A stretch of DNA of 64,000 nucleotides from Qipengyuania_C sp046254955 (GTDB lineage Bacteria > Pseudomonadota > Alphaproteobacteria > Sphingomonadales > Sphingomonadaceae): NCBI RefSeq assembly GCF_046254955.1, contig NZ_JBJXRG010000001.1, positions 1-64,000 on the forward strand, read 5' to 3'. The notes beneath the pieces were generated by a model. The model was not told where the DNA came from, did no database searches, and saw only the letters and a list, made by a program, of their open reading frames with translations. Of the stretch, positions 9,324-18,028 are shown one piece after another; positions within the stretch are counted from its first letter, which is position 1; each line of letters starts with the position of its first letter. Made by a program: the position numbers and the translations under genes.

Positions 9324-9841
9324 AGGCCCATCACCGCTGCTTGGGAATCAGCCTTCAAACTCAGACTTGAGGTATCAAATCCAATGACTCCAAAGAGTGG
9401 CATGTACGGGACATTAGCCGAGACAGTCACAATCGGTGCACCACCACTGATATCTGTATAGAGGCCCGTGTTTGTCGCGCCATTACATGTGTAAGTCACC
9501 GTAACTTCGCTATTGTCCCAACCAGGAATGGTAGGGTTGTCAGCGCCAATGACCGTTGGATTGTCACCAGAAGGGTAGCCGGAACGTGTAAGATTCTCGA
9601 TCGAGGTCTCAAGTGCCGTATCTGAGAGGGTTGTGCCCCCGCCACAGACAAACTTTGAAAAGGGCTGGCGTGCCGCATAGCGTGCACCATCGCGCACCCC
9701 TTTAACGACCTTGTGCTCGTTATAAAGAAAATAGCCACCCTCAAACATGCCGAACAAAATTACGACCATAAGAGGCAGGAGCAGCGCTAGTTCGGCAGCT
9801 GCCGCGCCTTTACGACATTCAAGAAATTCGCGACTAATCAT
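9320..9841 (-). CDS. tadE: TadE-like pseudopilin
   Basis: A 173-residue minor pilin with N-terminus MISREFLECRKGAAAAELALLLPL. Glycine followed by AAAAEL is the Tad pseudopilin cleavage signature (G, then Glu at +5). One transmembrane helix leads into a periplasmic domain. It should be processed by CpaA and act in initiating pilus assembly. There is a 2-base gap after tadG and a 4-base overlap with the next pseudopilin gene. Confidence 0.88.
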   Translation of the reverse strand: MISREFLECRKGAAAAELALLLPLMVVILFGMFEGGYFLYNEHKVVKGVRDGARYAARQPFSKFVCGGGTTLSDTALETSIENLTRSGYPSGDNPTVIGADNPTIPGWDNSEVTVTYTCNGATNTGLYTDISGGAPIVTVSANVPYMPLFGVIGFDTSSLSLKADSQAAVMGL

Positions 9842-9843
9842 CG

Positions 9844-11454
9844 CTATTCCACCAAATAGGGCACATCGCGGCGCACATTTTGCACCCCACCGCCGCCGTC
9901 GTCTCCAACCGTGGATGGTCCGACGACTTCCATATATACGACGTCTTGATCTCTTCCGTTTGCCCTCTCGGTTGTATCGTCAACAATCGGTTCAACGAGG
10001 AACATTTCGACCCACTCGTCAATTTCGATTATGACACTGCCACTTGGGTTTATATCCTCGCAATTCGAGACAATCGCGACAGTCAGTAGCCTCCTGTCTA
10101 TATCTCCGGTGCTCGCTGGCTGGCAAACGGGAGCCGGGCGCTGTCCATTTGCAGGACTTGGGTTCGCAGGGCTTCCCCCCGTCCCAAACAGCCCCTGTTC
10201 CCAGAGATATGTTTGATACCTGGTCCAGTTTTGCGCACCCAATGCAGAAGGGGTGGTACCATGGTTCAACCCAAAGTAGTCTCCCCGCGCCCAGTTGCCC
10301 GGTCCAAACTTTGATTCAGGATCCTCATCCAAGCCTGTAAGGCCAGTCAAAGAATTGCATGCCGTATTGTAACTGTTGTAGTGGCAAAGATCACGGGTCA
10401 GTCCAATCGCATCGAGTAAGCCATCAGCATCGTGCAACGTGTCGACTGTTTCTGTACCTACGTCTCTCGCAGCAGGTGAAAATCTATTAGTGGGCAATTT
10501 CCAACCGCTATTACCTATTTTGCATGCATTGTTGCCATTAAAGTTTGTATTCGTATTGACGAGGTCTTTGGTCGTATTGGGCGCAGGAGGACATAGCCCA
10601 CCAAGACATGGGCCGAGTGTAGTCCCTGCTCCGGACGAAAAGTCGTAAATATCAAATCGAGTATTAATCGCGCGAAACAAATCTTGAGCATTGCCCGGCT
10701 CAACTGTGGTCCCATCTATTGGAGAACAATCCAGATTGGCATCCCCATAAGCGAGCGCTCTTACAAGGTCTGCCGTCTGGCCACTACCAACCTCGAGAAA
10801 ACCAAACGAACCAGGTGCCCAACTTGCACCGCCATGGCCTGTGGCCTTTACACCCCAACCAACCCGGTTTTCAGCGAGGAAAGGCGCGCCCGGCGTAGGG
10901 CTGCAGATCATCAATGGCGGGACCTTGCAAATCGATGAGCCTAGACCGGCCATCGCGGCGGCATCGACATTGCCGGAATTCAGTGCCCCGACCACCGGAG
11001 TGAAGGCGTACTCGGCGATTCGCGCGTCCACCCTTACTTCTATGAATCCCGCCGTTTCGTCAGTAGTCGCCGGGGTTGTTTTTGCCTTGTCTTGCCAGAA
11101 TATGACACCGGTCGTGCCGGTGCACGTATCGTCAGCGACCGCGATCACATTGCCACTGTTGATCTGAACGCTACGCTCGCCGATGTCGTTGGCGAGCAAG
11201 GTTTCATTATTCAGCAGCGCAATCGCCGCATTGGTCGCGCGGGCGCACGCACCATCTTCTTTGTCTAACTGCGTTGCACCAGCCAGTGCAGCCTGATCGG
11301 CGCCGTTCTGGAGTTCGCTGTCCATCCCCGCCAATCGGGCGTAGTCAAATGCAACTCCGGCAATGGCGACAAGAGCTGTGAGGGAAAGAGCATAGGTCGC
11401 GGCGACAGCACCGCTATCGTTCTTGCGAAGCTCGCTAGTTACCCTTTGCTTCAT
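9844..11454 (-). CDS. tadG: TadG-like pilus protein
   Basis: A 536-residue protein with one N-terminal transmembrane segment (VAATYALSLTALVAIAGVAFDYARL, about 17-41) in a TadE/TadG-like N domain. DSELQNGADQAALAGATQL, a hallmark of TadG N-terminal regions, follows. The large remaining part is extracytoplasmic, Gly/Pro/Asn-rich, with paired cysteines (CLGGLCPP) and no recognised vWA motif. In other species TadG is an envelope protein that helps secretion of the pilus. It is co-transcribed with the tadE genes. Confidence 0.85.
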   Translation of the reverse strand: MKQRVTSELRKNDSGAVAATYALSLTALVAIAGVAFDYARLAGMDSELQNGADQAALAGATQLDKEDGACARATNAAIALLNNETLLANDIGERSVQINSGNVIAVADDTCTGTTGVIFWQDKAKTTPATTDETAGFIEVRVDARIAEYAFTPVVGALNSGNVDAAAMAGLGSSICKVPPLMICSPTPGAPFLAENRVGWGVKATGHGGASWAPGSFGFLEVGSGQTADLVRALAYGDANLDCSPIDGTTVEPGNAQDLFRAINTRFDIYDFSSGAGTTLGPCLGGLCPPAPNTTKDLVNTNTNFNGNNACKIGNSGWKLPTNRFSPAARDVGTETVDTLHDADGLLDAIGLTRDLCHYNSYNTACNSLTGLTGLDEDPESKFGPGNWARGDYFGLNHGTTPSALGAQNWTRYQTYLWEQGLFGTGGSPANPSPANGQRPAPVCQPASTGDIDRRLLTVAIVSNCEDINPSGSVIIEIDEWVEMFLVEPIVDDTTERANGRDQDVVYMEVVGPSTVGDDGGGGVQNVRRDVPYLVE

Positions 11455-11483
11455 TGTGTCCGTCCATTGTTCAGGCGGCGGCC

Positions 11484-11792
11484 TTAGTTTCGTCCGCCTC
11501 CGCCACTTCCACTTCCACTTCCGCCTCCAGCAGTAATTCCCTGCCGTTCGGGCTGCTTCACGGCGTCGTTGCGATAGCGTTCAATCGCATCGGCGGCTTG
11601 CTCACCGCTGGTCTCCGGCACCAGAGTATCATACTCCGGATCGGGATCGATGACCTGCGCCATCATCGTCTGTTTGACCGATTCACCCATCTCGTATTGG
11701 ACAAAATCGCCAGTCTCGGGATCAATAGCGCAGCCGCCTAGCAACAGCGATCCTCCGGCAATCACCATGATACGCTTGCGATCAATATTCAT
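11484..11792 (-). CDS. Small lipoprotein in the cpaD position of the pilus operon
   Basis: 102 residues from ATG at 11792, which has GGAG seven bases upstream and lies inside the end of cpaC (11-base overlap). The signal MNIDRKRIMVIAGGSLLLGGC gives a lipidated cysteine at 21. The middle is acidic (EMGESVKQTMMAQVIDPDPE) and the tail is a Gly/Ser run ending GGGGRN. It is less than half the length of CpaD and shows no CpaD text, yet lies between cpaC and tadG where cpaD is expected. It may be a secretin-associated lipoprotein; the function is unknown. Confidence 0.75.
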   Translation of the reverse strand: MNIDRKRIMVIAGGSLLLGGCAIDPETGDFVQYEMGESVKQTMMAQVIDPDPEYDTLVPETSGEQAADAIERYRNDAVKQPERQGITAGGGSGSGSGGGGRN

Positions 11793-13173
11793 AATCGTCT
11801 CCATCACTCACGATTGCCGCGCTATTTGTATCGGGCGCCGGTTCTTTCATCTCATGCGTTCTTCCGTTCAGGAACAACTCGAGCTCGTTCATGTCCTTGA
11901 CCGCATCGGTCGGGAGACGAACCTGCTCAGGCTTGATTGGCGCAACCAAACGCGGTGTTACCACGATGAGCAATTCCGTCTCACCCTTCTGGAACTGGGT
12001 TGAACGAAACAAGCTGCCGATAATCGGAAGCGATCCCAACAGAGGAACCTGGCTGACCGAAGTGCTCATGTCCTGCTGGATGAGGCCCGCGATCGCAAAG
12101 CTTTCTCCATCCCTGAGTTCGAGCGTAGTACTGGCCCGGCGGGTCTGAACACCGGGAATACTGAACCCGCCCAGAGCGACCGAAGCGTTACTATCAATCG
12201 AACTAACCTCGGGCTCCACGACAAGATTGATGACCTTGTCACCCAGAACCGTTGGGGTGAAACCCAAGCTGACACCGAAGGGCTTGAACTGGACGGAAAT
12301 AGCGTCGCTATCGCCATTCTGAACAACAGGAATGGGAAACTCACCGCCCGCCAGGAATGATGCCGTCTGGCCCGATAAAGCAATTAGGGTCGGGTTTGCC
12401 AAGGTCTTGGCAAATCCTTTTGCTTCAAGAGCTTCGACATAAGCATCGATTGTAAGCCCTAACAGACCTATGCCAGTGCGACCCGCAACGCCGAAGCTGT
12501 TGTTGATCTCATCGAGATTGAGGCCGTCTACTACCGGGAACGCGGCATTGGCTTGTGCGCCGGGGCCGATCACCGTTCCGAAGTTACCGCTGTCGTTTCC
12601 GCCCAAAAGCCGGAAACCCAACTCCTTGCCGGCAGACTTGTTGATTTCCGCGAACTTCACCTCGAGCATGACCTGCTGGCTTGCCCCAAGCGAAATGAGG
12701 TTCACCACATCATCACCGGCGTAGGTCCCAGCCAATTGCATAGCTCGATCGATCGCGCCTGGATCCGAAACCAATCCTGTCAGCACCATCGAGCCACCGG
12801 AAATGTGCGCTTCGATCTGTTGGCCAGGGATGAGCATCACAACCTGGTCGCGGAAGCCCTCTACGTCAGGACCAACAGCGATATCCATGATCGTGAGCAC
12901 GCGCCCGGTGGAATCGTAAAGCGTCAGGCTGGTTGTCCCGAAAGACTTGCCCAGCACATAAATTGATCGATCGGTAACCGGAAGGATGTCGGCGATATCG
13001 GCATTGCCGATCATTGCACGGGCAATCGCCCTGTCTGTACTGACGATCTGGCTCTTATTGAGTGGCACCTCCAGAGTACCCGCATGCAGCGAGCGCCCTT
13101 CACTTTGCGCCAAGGTTGGTGCTGCCACCGCGAGCGGTGCGCAAGCTGCCAGCATGATTGCTGCGTGTCGCAT
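11782..13173 (-). CDS. cpaC: Tad secretin CpaC/RcpA
   Basis: Outer-membrane secretin channel for the Flp pilus. A cleavable signal (MRHAAIMLAACAPLAVAAPTLAQ) precedes an N-domain with BON-like text (ADIADILPVTDRSIYVLGK) and a C-terminal secretin beta-domain containing VPLLGSLPIIGSLFRS, the standard secretin motif. With the start at 13173 the protein has 463 residues; an AGG ribosome site sits just upstream. An ATG at 13191 would add six residues and overlap cpaB by 14 bases. The tail after the secretin domain is short and acidic. Confidence 0.95.
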   Translation of the reverse strand: MRHAAIMLAACAPLAVAAPTLAQSEGRSLHAGTLEVPLNKSQIVSTDRAIARAMIGNADIADILPVTDRSIYVLGKSFGTTSLTLYDSTGRVLTIMDIAVGPDVEGFRDQVVMLIPGQQIEAHISGGSMVLTGLVSDPGAIDRAMQLAGTYAGDDVVNLISLGASQQVMLEVKFAEINKSAGKELGFRLLGGNDSGNFGTVIGPGAQANAAFPVVDGLNLDEINNSFGVAGRTGIGLLGLTIDAYVEALEAKGFAKTLANPTLIALSGQTASFLAGGEFPIPVVQNGDSDAISVQFKPFGVSLGFTPTVLGDKVINLVVEPEVSSIDSNASVALGGFSIPGVQTRRASTTLELRDGESFAIAGLIQQDMSTSVSQVPLLGSLPIIGSLFRSTQFQKGETELLIVVTPRLVAPIKPEQVRLPTDAVKDMNELELFLNGRTHEMKEPAPDTNSAAIVSDGDDYEY

Positions 13174-13177
13174 TAAC

Positions 13178-14071
13178 TTACCTGCGGCCATAACGCTTCA
13201 CCCTATAATCTGTACCATCCACTCCGCGCACAACCGTCATGGTTGGACCGCGATATGCCGGGGCGGCGACCGAACCAGTGGATCCTGTTCCGCCCGAAGC
13301 TGCTGCCGGCTGCGGATTGTTGCGCGCTGGGACGTAGAAACCTGAACCGGCGATCTCACGCCCGGTCACCATTGTCGTAGCCCCCGTTGTCTGATCTTCG
13401 ATGTTGCGCAGCGTTAGGCTCAGCGATCCAAGCCGCGCTGCAAGGATTAGTTTCTGCGCATCATATGGCGAAACGAGGACAGTCGCCGCATTGACGACCT
13501 TGGGGGATGTGTCCTTTTCGTTTGACCGCTGGTCGATCGCAAGAACTTGAACACTTTCAAGGATCACCGCGTTGACCACGTCTGCGCTCGTGGCACCTTC
13601 GCCTTGCATCTGCCGCGTTAAGATAACATCGACAACATCACCTGGAACGACGAACCCGCCGACCCCGGTAATTTCATTTACCCGAATAGTCATGGCGCGC
13701 ATATCTTCAGGGATGTTGGCGGATATAGCTGCCCTGCCATCAGTACCGGAAACACGCTCAGCCAGAATAGGCTCGCCGACAAGAATTGGCCTGAGTGCCA
13801 CACGGGTACCGTTCAAGACGCTTTCCGTGTTGTTAAACGCTCCGGGGGGAACAGACCGCGATGGCCAATCGACCAGCCGAATATTCTCCTGCGTAAGCGG
13901 AGCACCGAATTCCATAGGCTGTGAAGCTACAACTACTTTGGCCAAAGGCGTTTCCGCCGCTAACCTCTCTTGCTGCTCCTCAACACCGGAAAACCAGGTA
14001 TTGACAATAAAAACGGCGACCAACCCAAATAGGGCCGCCGCCGCGAGAACAATTATATTCCGTCTGTTCAC
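13178..14071 (-). CDS. cpaB: Flp pilus assembly protein CpaB/RcpC
   Basis: A 297-residue periplasmic protein with an N-terminal anchor (NIIVLAAAALFGLVAVFIVN). An SAF domain around residues 45-105 includes MEFGAPLTQENIRLVDWP. A typical RcpC segment follows (MTIRVNEITGVGGFVVPGDVVDVILT). It is thought to gate or stabilise the CpaC secretin. The start is GTG at 14071, with a G-rich stretch six bases upstream. It is the first gene after the flp terminator, so its expression probably depends on read-through from the flp promoter or on its own weak promoter. Confidence 0.93.
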   Translation of the reverse strand: MNRRNIIVLAAAALFGLVAVFIVNTWFSGVEEQQERLAAETPLAKVVVASQPMEFGAPLTQENIRLVDWPSRSVPPGAFNNTESVLNGTRVALRPILVGEPILAERVSGTDGRAAISANIPEDMRAMTIRVNEITGVGGFVVPGDVVDVILTRQMQGEGATSADVVNAVILESVQVLAIDQRSNEKDTSPKVVNAATVLVSPYDAQKLILAARLGSLSLTLRNIEDQTTGATTMVTGREIAGSGFYVPARNNPQPAAASGGTGSTGSVAAPAYRGPTMTVVRGVDGTDYRVKRYGRR

Positions 14072-14101
14072 GAATACCCCCCCGTGAAACCCGCCTCGAC
14101 T

Positions 14102-14135
14102 AAAAAGGCCCGCCCTTCATATCGAAGGACGGGCC
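14102..14135 (-). terminator. Intrinsic terminator/attenuator between flp and cpaB
   Basis: On the minus strand a 12-base stem (14124-14135 with 14107-14118, one G-T wobble) closes a 5-base loop. It is followed by five T (14106-14102), 16 bases after the flp stop. This is a textbook intrinsic terminator and would make flp message more abundant than the downstream machinery. Confidence 0.9.
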
Positions 14136-14151
14136 CTTTGTCAGCAAAGAC

Positions 14152-14343
14152 TTAGAAGTTGCAAGAAGCACTGGTTCCGTTGTCGATGCAGGTTGCTGCG
14201 GCGCTCATGGCCGAACCGATCGAAGCGCCGAGGGTGATGGCGCCGAGAACGATTGCAACGCCGATGATCACCAGGATCAGAGCGTATTCTGCTGCCGAAG
14301 CACCAGATTCGTTAGCGGCGAATTTCTTGAAGAAGTTTTTCAT
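14152..14343 (-). CDS. flp: Flp-type major pilin
   Basis: A 63-residue prepilin with leader MKNFFKKFAANESG and mature start ASAAEYALIL, matching the Flp processing site (Gly before the cut, Glu-Tyr at +5/+6). A hydrophobic helix follows (ILVIIGVAIVLGAITLGASI). Two cysteines near the C-terminus (ATCIDNGTSASCNF) could form a disulphide. It is the first gene of the tad operon and the structural subunit of the adhesive pilus. ATG at 14343 has AGGGA eight bases upstream. Confidence 0.96.
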   Translation of the reverse strand: MKNFFKKFAANESGASAAEYALILVIIGVAIVLGAITLGASIGSAMSAAATCIDNGTSASCNF

Positions 14344-14725
14344 GACACATATCCCTAAAGTTAGTTTGCTCCCACAATTGAGAGCGATGATTAGTTTTGT
14401 TGTTCAAACACAGGCTCCGGCATCTATTTCCGGCTAGCCATTTTCCATGGAGCTTCTTAACGGATTGCGTGTCTTTTCAGACGCTTAAACCCTGTGCGAC
14501 CCGCAACCGGTTAAGTTGCTGCTGCCCCTTTGGATGACTAGATAATCGCCATTAACCCCCGATTGGTCAACGATCCATAAACCAATACTCGATTATCTTT
14601 GGAAATCAGGTATTTAAAGGCCTAGAATCTTGATTTTTCTTGGTTAATGAGTGAGCGTTGCTTTGCCAAGCCTATGGGAATCGATTGAAACTCCCCATGG
14701 AGTCGGGCGGCCATAACATAGCGCG
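14344..14725. other. Intergenic gap upstream of flp
   Basis: This gap of 382 AT-rich bases lies between flp (minus) and the end of the PAP2 gene (minus). No coding frame with a credible start was seen. It should carry the pilus promoter; a TTGAAC hexamer occurs about 60 bases upstream of the flp ATG, but I see no convincing -10 partner. Confidence 0.55.
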
Positions 14726-15781
14726 CTAGTTCAGTGATTCGGATACCGCTCCGCGATCGAGCCATCGGGCCATTCTTCCGCAAGCCCACCAGATGAACAA
14801 AACCAGTGGAATGGCTGCCAATCCATCGAGCAAATAGTGCCAACCAAGATGGACCGACCCGATCAAAATTATACCAAAATATGCACTTGCGGTGAGTCTT
14901 ATCAGCAACAGTCGTGTTTGATTGATTACGACGAGCATCGTCAGGAAGGCGATGGCGACATGCAGGGACGGCATTGCAGAGATGCCGGAGCCGAAGGCAT
15001 CGGTCCCCCTACTCGCCAGCAAATATCCCATGGCGGTGAAGGAGTGGAGCTGTTCGGTGTCGTTGAGCGCTCCCAATCGCTCCATCAGCGGGGCAAACCG
15101 ACGATCGCCAGTGAGCTCCTCCAAAAAGCACGGACCCACAGACGAAAGTAGGGTCGCCATCACCCCACCGAGGAGAATCCAGATTAGTTGGTACGTCAAT
15201 ATTGCCTGGACCTGGAAACGACGGTTCATCGTTACAACGAGCCATACCAGCAAGGAGATATTGACGAGATGCCAAAGCCCGTAAAGCAGATCGACTTGCC
15301 TCGTCGACCATTCTCCCAGGAAGGAATGCGTGATCTGCCAGGCGTCTACTCCCAAGATCGCATACTCAAGACTGATGATTGCCTCGTCCGCGTAGAATGG
15401 CATGATTTGCGGTATCGTCTGCTTCATTGTGCTCGAAAACTGCAGTGTTTGTGGGATTGCCAACATCGCCAGCACACTGCTCGCAATCCAGCCTTTGTAC
15501 CGAGCGAGATCCAGTCGCAATTGCCGAAGCGGTTCAGGATGGAGCCGTGCGACTAAAAAGAGTGGCCTCATGATCGTTGCCAAAACGATCAATACGAGTG
15601 ATACATAGATATAAAGGGGTGAACCCTCACTAGTTTCAAGCCGATAAATCGAGCGATACACTGATATCCCGAAGGTCGAGATGATCGCGATAAGGGCTAT
15701 CACAATATAGCCCCACAATAGCGAGGGTTGGCGCAGCGGGGCACCGACAACATCGGACAATCTGCCCACGGTCTTATCCAC
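14726..15781 (-). CDS. PAP2-family membrane phosphatase / inositolphosphotransferase-like
   Basis: Polytopic membrane protein of about 351 residues with six or more hydrophobic segments. The C-terminal half carries the PAP2-type residues in GISAMPSLHVAIAF (SxxSLH-like, with Pro-Ser-Leu-His) and later HLGWHYLLDGLAA (the H..D motif). This resembles AUR1/inositolphosphotransferase-like PAP2_3 proteins acting on lipid-linked phosphate. The frame is open to an ATG at 15829, but that would overlap the upstream SDR by 56 bases. GTG at 15781, at the SDR stop, is the more economical start, and I am not certain of it. Confidence 0.75.
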   Translation of the reverse strand: MDKTVGRLSDVVGAPLRQPSLLWGYIVIALIAIISTFGISVYRSIYRLETSEGSPLYIYVSLVLIVLATIMRPLFLVARLHPEPLRQLRLDLARYKGWIASSVLAMLAIPQTLQFSSTMKQTIPQIMPFYADEAIISLEYAILGVDAWQITHSFLGEWSTRQVDLLYGLWHLVNISLLVWLVVTMNRRFQVQAILTYQLIWILLGGVMATLLSSVGPCFLEELTGDRRFAPLMERLGALNDTEQLHSFTAMGYLLASRGTDAFGSGISAMPSLHVAIAFLTMLVVINQTRLLLIRLTASAYFGIILIGSVHLGWHYLLDGLAAIPLVLFIWWACGRMARWLDRGAVSESLN

Positions 15782-16565
15782 GCAGGAACATTTGCGCGCT
15801 TTGGCCATCATCGACCTTGATGATCGCACCCGTCACGCATTCGCTCGCGGGCGAAACCAGATAGAGAAGCGTGGAATCGAGCTGTGCCGGCACGGGGATC
15901 CGTTGCCTCACGACATTCTCGCTCTGGTCGCCGATCCGCTCAAACATGCCATCGGTCATCTCGGTGACGAACATTCCGGGCGCAATCGCATTCACGTTGA
16001 TGCCGGCATATGCCCATTCCACCGCTAGCGTTTCGGTCATGCGCGCAATGGCGGTCTTGGTCACGGCATAGAGGGCCGCCCCACCTCCCCTATAACTATA
16101 ATGAGCTGTCGAGGAGATATTGACGATATTGCCTGGCTTCTTGGCCGCGATCAGTCGCTTGGCGACTTCGGTCGCGAGCAACCACGGCGCTCGCAGGTTC
16201 ACGCCTAACACCTGGTCGACCAGCTCGACCGACATCTTGTGTGCGCGCTGGGCGTCGGGGATACCGGCATTGTTGACCAAGATATCGATCGTCCCGAATG
16301 CCGCATGGCCAGCGTCGATCGCTGCGAAGATCGAATTCGTATCGGTCGCATCCATTTGGGCGGCCAGCGCCTCGCCGCCGTCCGCCTTGATCTCGTCAGC
16401 CAGCGTTTCCAAGCGCTCAAGCCTTCTTGCGCACAGCACCACCTTGCAGCCCTGCGCCGCCAGCACGCGAGCAAAGCGCTCGCCAAATCCGGAGGACGCT
16501 CCCGTTACCAAGGCGACACGTCCCGAGAGATCATGCGATACATGTGGTAATGCGAAATCGGTCAA
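15774..16565 (-). CDS. SDR-family oxidoreductase
   Basis: A 263-residue classical short-chain dehydrogenase. The NAD(P) motif TGASSGFG is at about residues 20-27, then NNAG near 98-101, and the catalytic Ser (ISSTAHYSY) with Tyr-x-x-x-Lys in YAVTK. Likely a 3-hydroxyacyl or alcohol dehydrogenase. The start is TTG at 16565 with AGAGGA about nine bases upstream. It shares a minus-strand cluster with the CitE-like lyase and MaoC hydratase, which suggests a role on a CoA thioester or its product. Confidence 0.88.
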   Translation of the reverse strand: MTDFALPHVSHDLSGRVALVTGASSGFGERFARVLAAQGCKVVLCARRLERLETLADEIKADGGEALAAQMDATDTNSIFAAIDAGHAAFGTIDILVNNAGIPDAQRAHKMSVELVDQVLGVNLRAPWLLATEVAKRLIAAKKPGNIVNISSTAHYSYRGGGAALYAVTKTAIARMTETLAVEWAYAGINVNAIAPGMFVTEMTDGMFERIGDQSENVVRQRIPVPAQLDSTLLYLVSPASECVTGAIIKVDDGQSAQMFLRG

Positions 16566-16578
16566 AGCGGCTTTCCTC

Positions 16579-17475
16579 TCAAACTATTCCATAGGCATCG
16601 GCAAGCGCCATGATCCGTTCCGCCTGCTTTAGGTGGGGAATGTCGAGCATCTTGCCATCCAGTCCAACAGTTCCGGCACCGGGATTGTTTGCGAATGCTG
16701 CGATCACTTCCCTTGCGTGCGCCACATCATCGAGAGAAGGTGAATAGGCTTGATTGATCACGGCAACCTGTGCCGGATGAATGGCGAGACGCCCCGAGAA
16801 TCCTTCGCTGCGCGATAGTTCCGATTCCGCTTTCAGGCCCTCGAGGTCACGGAAATCGGCATAAAGTGTATCGATCGCCTGTGCTTCTGCAGCGTGCGCC
16901 GCCAGCAACGTGAGCGAGCGAACCATGCGAAACGTCTCGTGCCATTGGCCATCGGGTAGCCGGTTCCCGCTCGCACCAATTGCGGTGGCCAGATCCTCTG
17001 CGCCCCAGGTCAGTCCAACCAGCCGGTCCAATCCGGCATCGGCAAACTCGCCCAGATGAAATGGCGCGCGCGCCGTCTCAGTCGCTACCGGGATGATGCC
17101 CGTCAAACCTGGTTGAATACCGTGCTCGCGCTCCAGCGCGTCCAGCATGTCGGAGATCTGGCGCACGCAACCGGGTCCATCGGTCTTTGGCTGGACGATC
17201 CCGTCAGGACGCCCCGCCATCACCGCAGCAAGATCACTTTTGGTCATTCCCGTATCAAGCGGGTTGACCCGAACCCAGTATTGCATGGCGCGATGTTCCG
17301 GGACCGTTTGCGTCAGCGTTTCAAACACAAGCTCGCGCGCGGCGGATTTGTTTTCCGGCGCAACCGCATCCTCGAGATCGAAAATCACCACATCGGCGCC
17401 GCAATCGGGTGCCTTGGCGATCTTCTTCTCGCTGTCCCCAGGGATAAACAGCAATGACCGGATAGGTCGATCCAT
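16579..17475 (-). CDS. CitE-like CoA-ester lyase (HpcH/HpaI family)
   Basis: A 298-residue TIM-barrel lyase of the CitE/malyl-CoA/citramalyl-CoA lyase family. The opening RSLLFIPGDSEKKIAKA, then DVVIFDLEDAVAPENK (metal-site acidic residues) and GLTWGAEDLATAIGAS are family hallmarks. Such enzymes split malyl-, beta-methylmalyl- or citramalyl-CoA to acetyl/propionyl-CoA plus glyoxylate or pyruvate. It is followed by SDR and preceded by a MaoC hydratase gene with a 3-base gap, so hydration then retro-Claisen cleavage is plausible. The exact substrate cannot be read from sequence. Confidence 0.9.
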   Translation of the reverse strand: MDRPIRSLLFIPGDSEKKIAKAPDCGADVVIFDLEDAVAPENKSAARELVFETLTQTVPEHRAMQYWVRVNPLDTGMTKSDLAAVMAGRPDGIVQPKTDGPGCVRQISDMLDALEREHGIQPGLTGIIPVATETARAPFHLGEFADAGLDRLVGLTWGAEDLATAIGASGNRLPDGQWHETFRMVRSLTLLAAHAAEAQAIDTLYADFRDLEGLKAESELSRSEGFSGRLAIHPAQVAVINQAYSPSLDDVAHAREVIAAFANNPGAGTVGLDGKMLDIPHLKQAERIMALADAYGIV

Positions 17476-17478
17476 CGG

Positions 17479-17934
17479 TCAGCCTTTCGGGCGCTTGTGC
17501 TGGAGGCCGGAGCGCTTGCAACTCGCTACAAGATCGCCGTGCTGGTTGTAGGCGCGATGGGCGAAGGTGACGATGCCTGCCTCGGGACGCGATTTGGACT
17601 CTCGCAACTCTATCACTTCGGTTTCGATGCGCAGCGTATCGCCGACAAACAAGGGCTTGGGAAAGCGCACTTCATCCCAGCCAAGATTGGCAATCGCAGT
17701 GCCCAATGTGGTGTCGCCAACCGAAACGCCAACCATCAGGCCCAGCGTGAAACAGGAGTTGACCAGCACCTGTCCGTAGTCACTGTCCTTCATGTATTCG
17801 GCATCAAGATGAAGCTGTGCGGGATTGTGCGTCATCGTGGTGAAGAGGAGATTGTCCGTTTCGGTCACGGTCCGCCGGATCGCGTGATCGAACACCTGCC
17901 CCACTTCGAGTTCGTCAAACCAGACCCCCGCCAT
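17479..17934 (-). CDS. MaoC-family hot-dog hydratase
   Basis: A 151-residue single hot-dog domain protein. The active-site loop reads THNPAQLHLDAEY (residues 35-47), a variant of the R-hydratase D-x-N-P-x-H motif seen in mesaconyl-CoA-hydratase-like proteins. LVNSCFTLGLMVG and FPKPLFVGDTLRIETEV are also typical. It probably adds water to a 2,3-unsaturated acyl-CoA. It is the first gene of a minus-strand operon with the CitE-like lyase and the SDR. Confidence 0.88.
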   Translation of the reverse strand: MAGVWFDELEVGQVFDHAIRRTVTETDNLLFTTMTHNPAQLHLDAEYMKDSDYGQVLVNSCFTLGLMVGVSVGDTTLGTAIANLGWDEVRFPKPLFVGDTLRIETEVIELRESKSRPEAGIVTFAHRAYNQHGDLVASCKRSGLQHKRPKG

Positions 17935-18028
17935 GCGTCCTCCCCGCGATTAGTAGCGCGCCCGCCTTCTCAAGCACAACGTGACGCGTCAACAGCAATA
18001 AGAAAGAATTGGGCAGATTAGCCGACGA

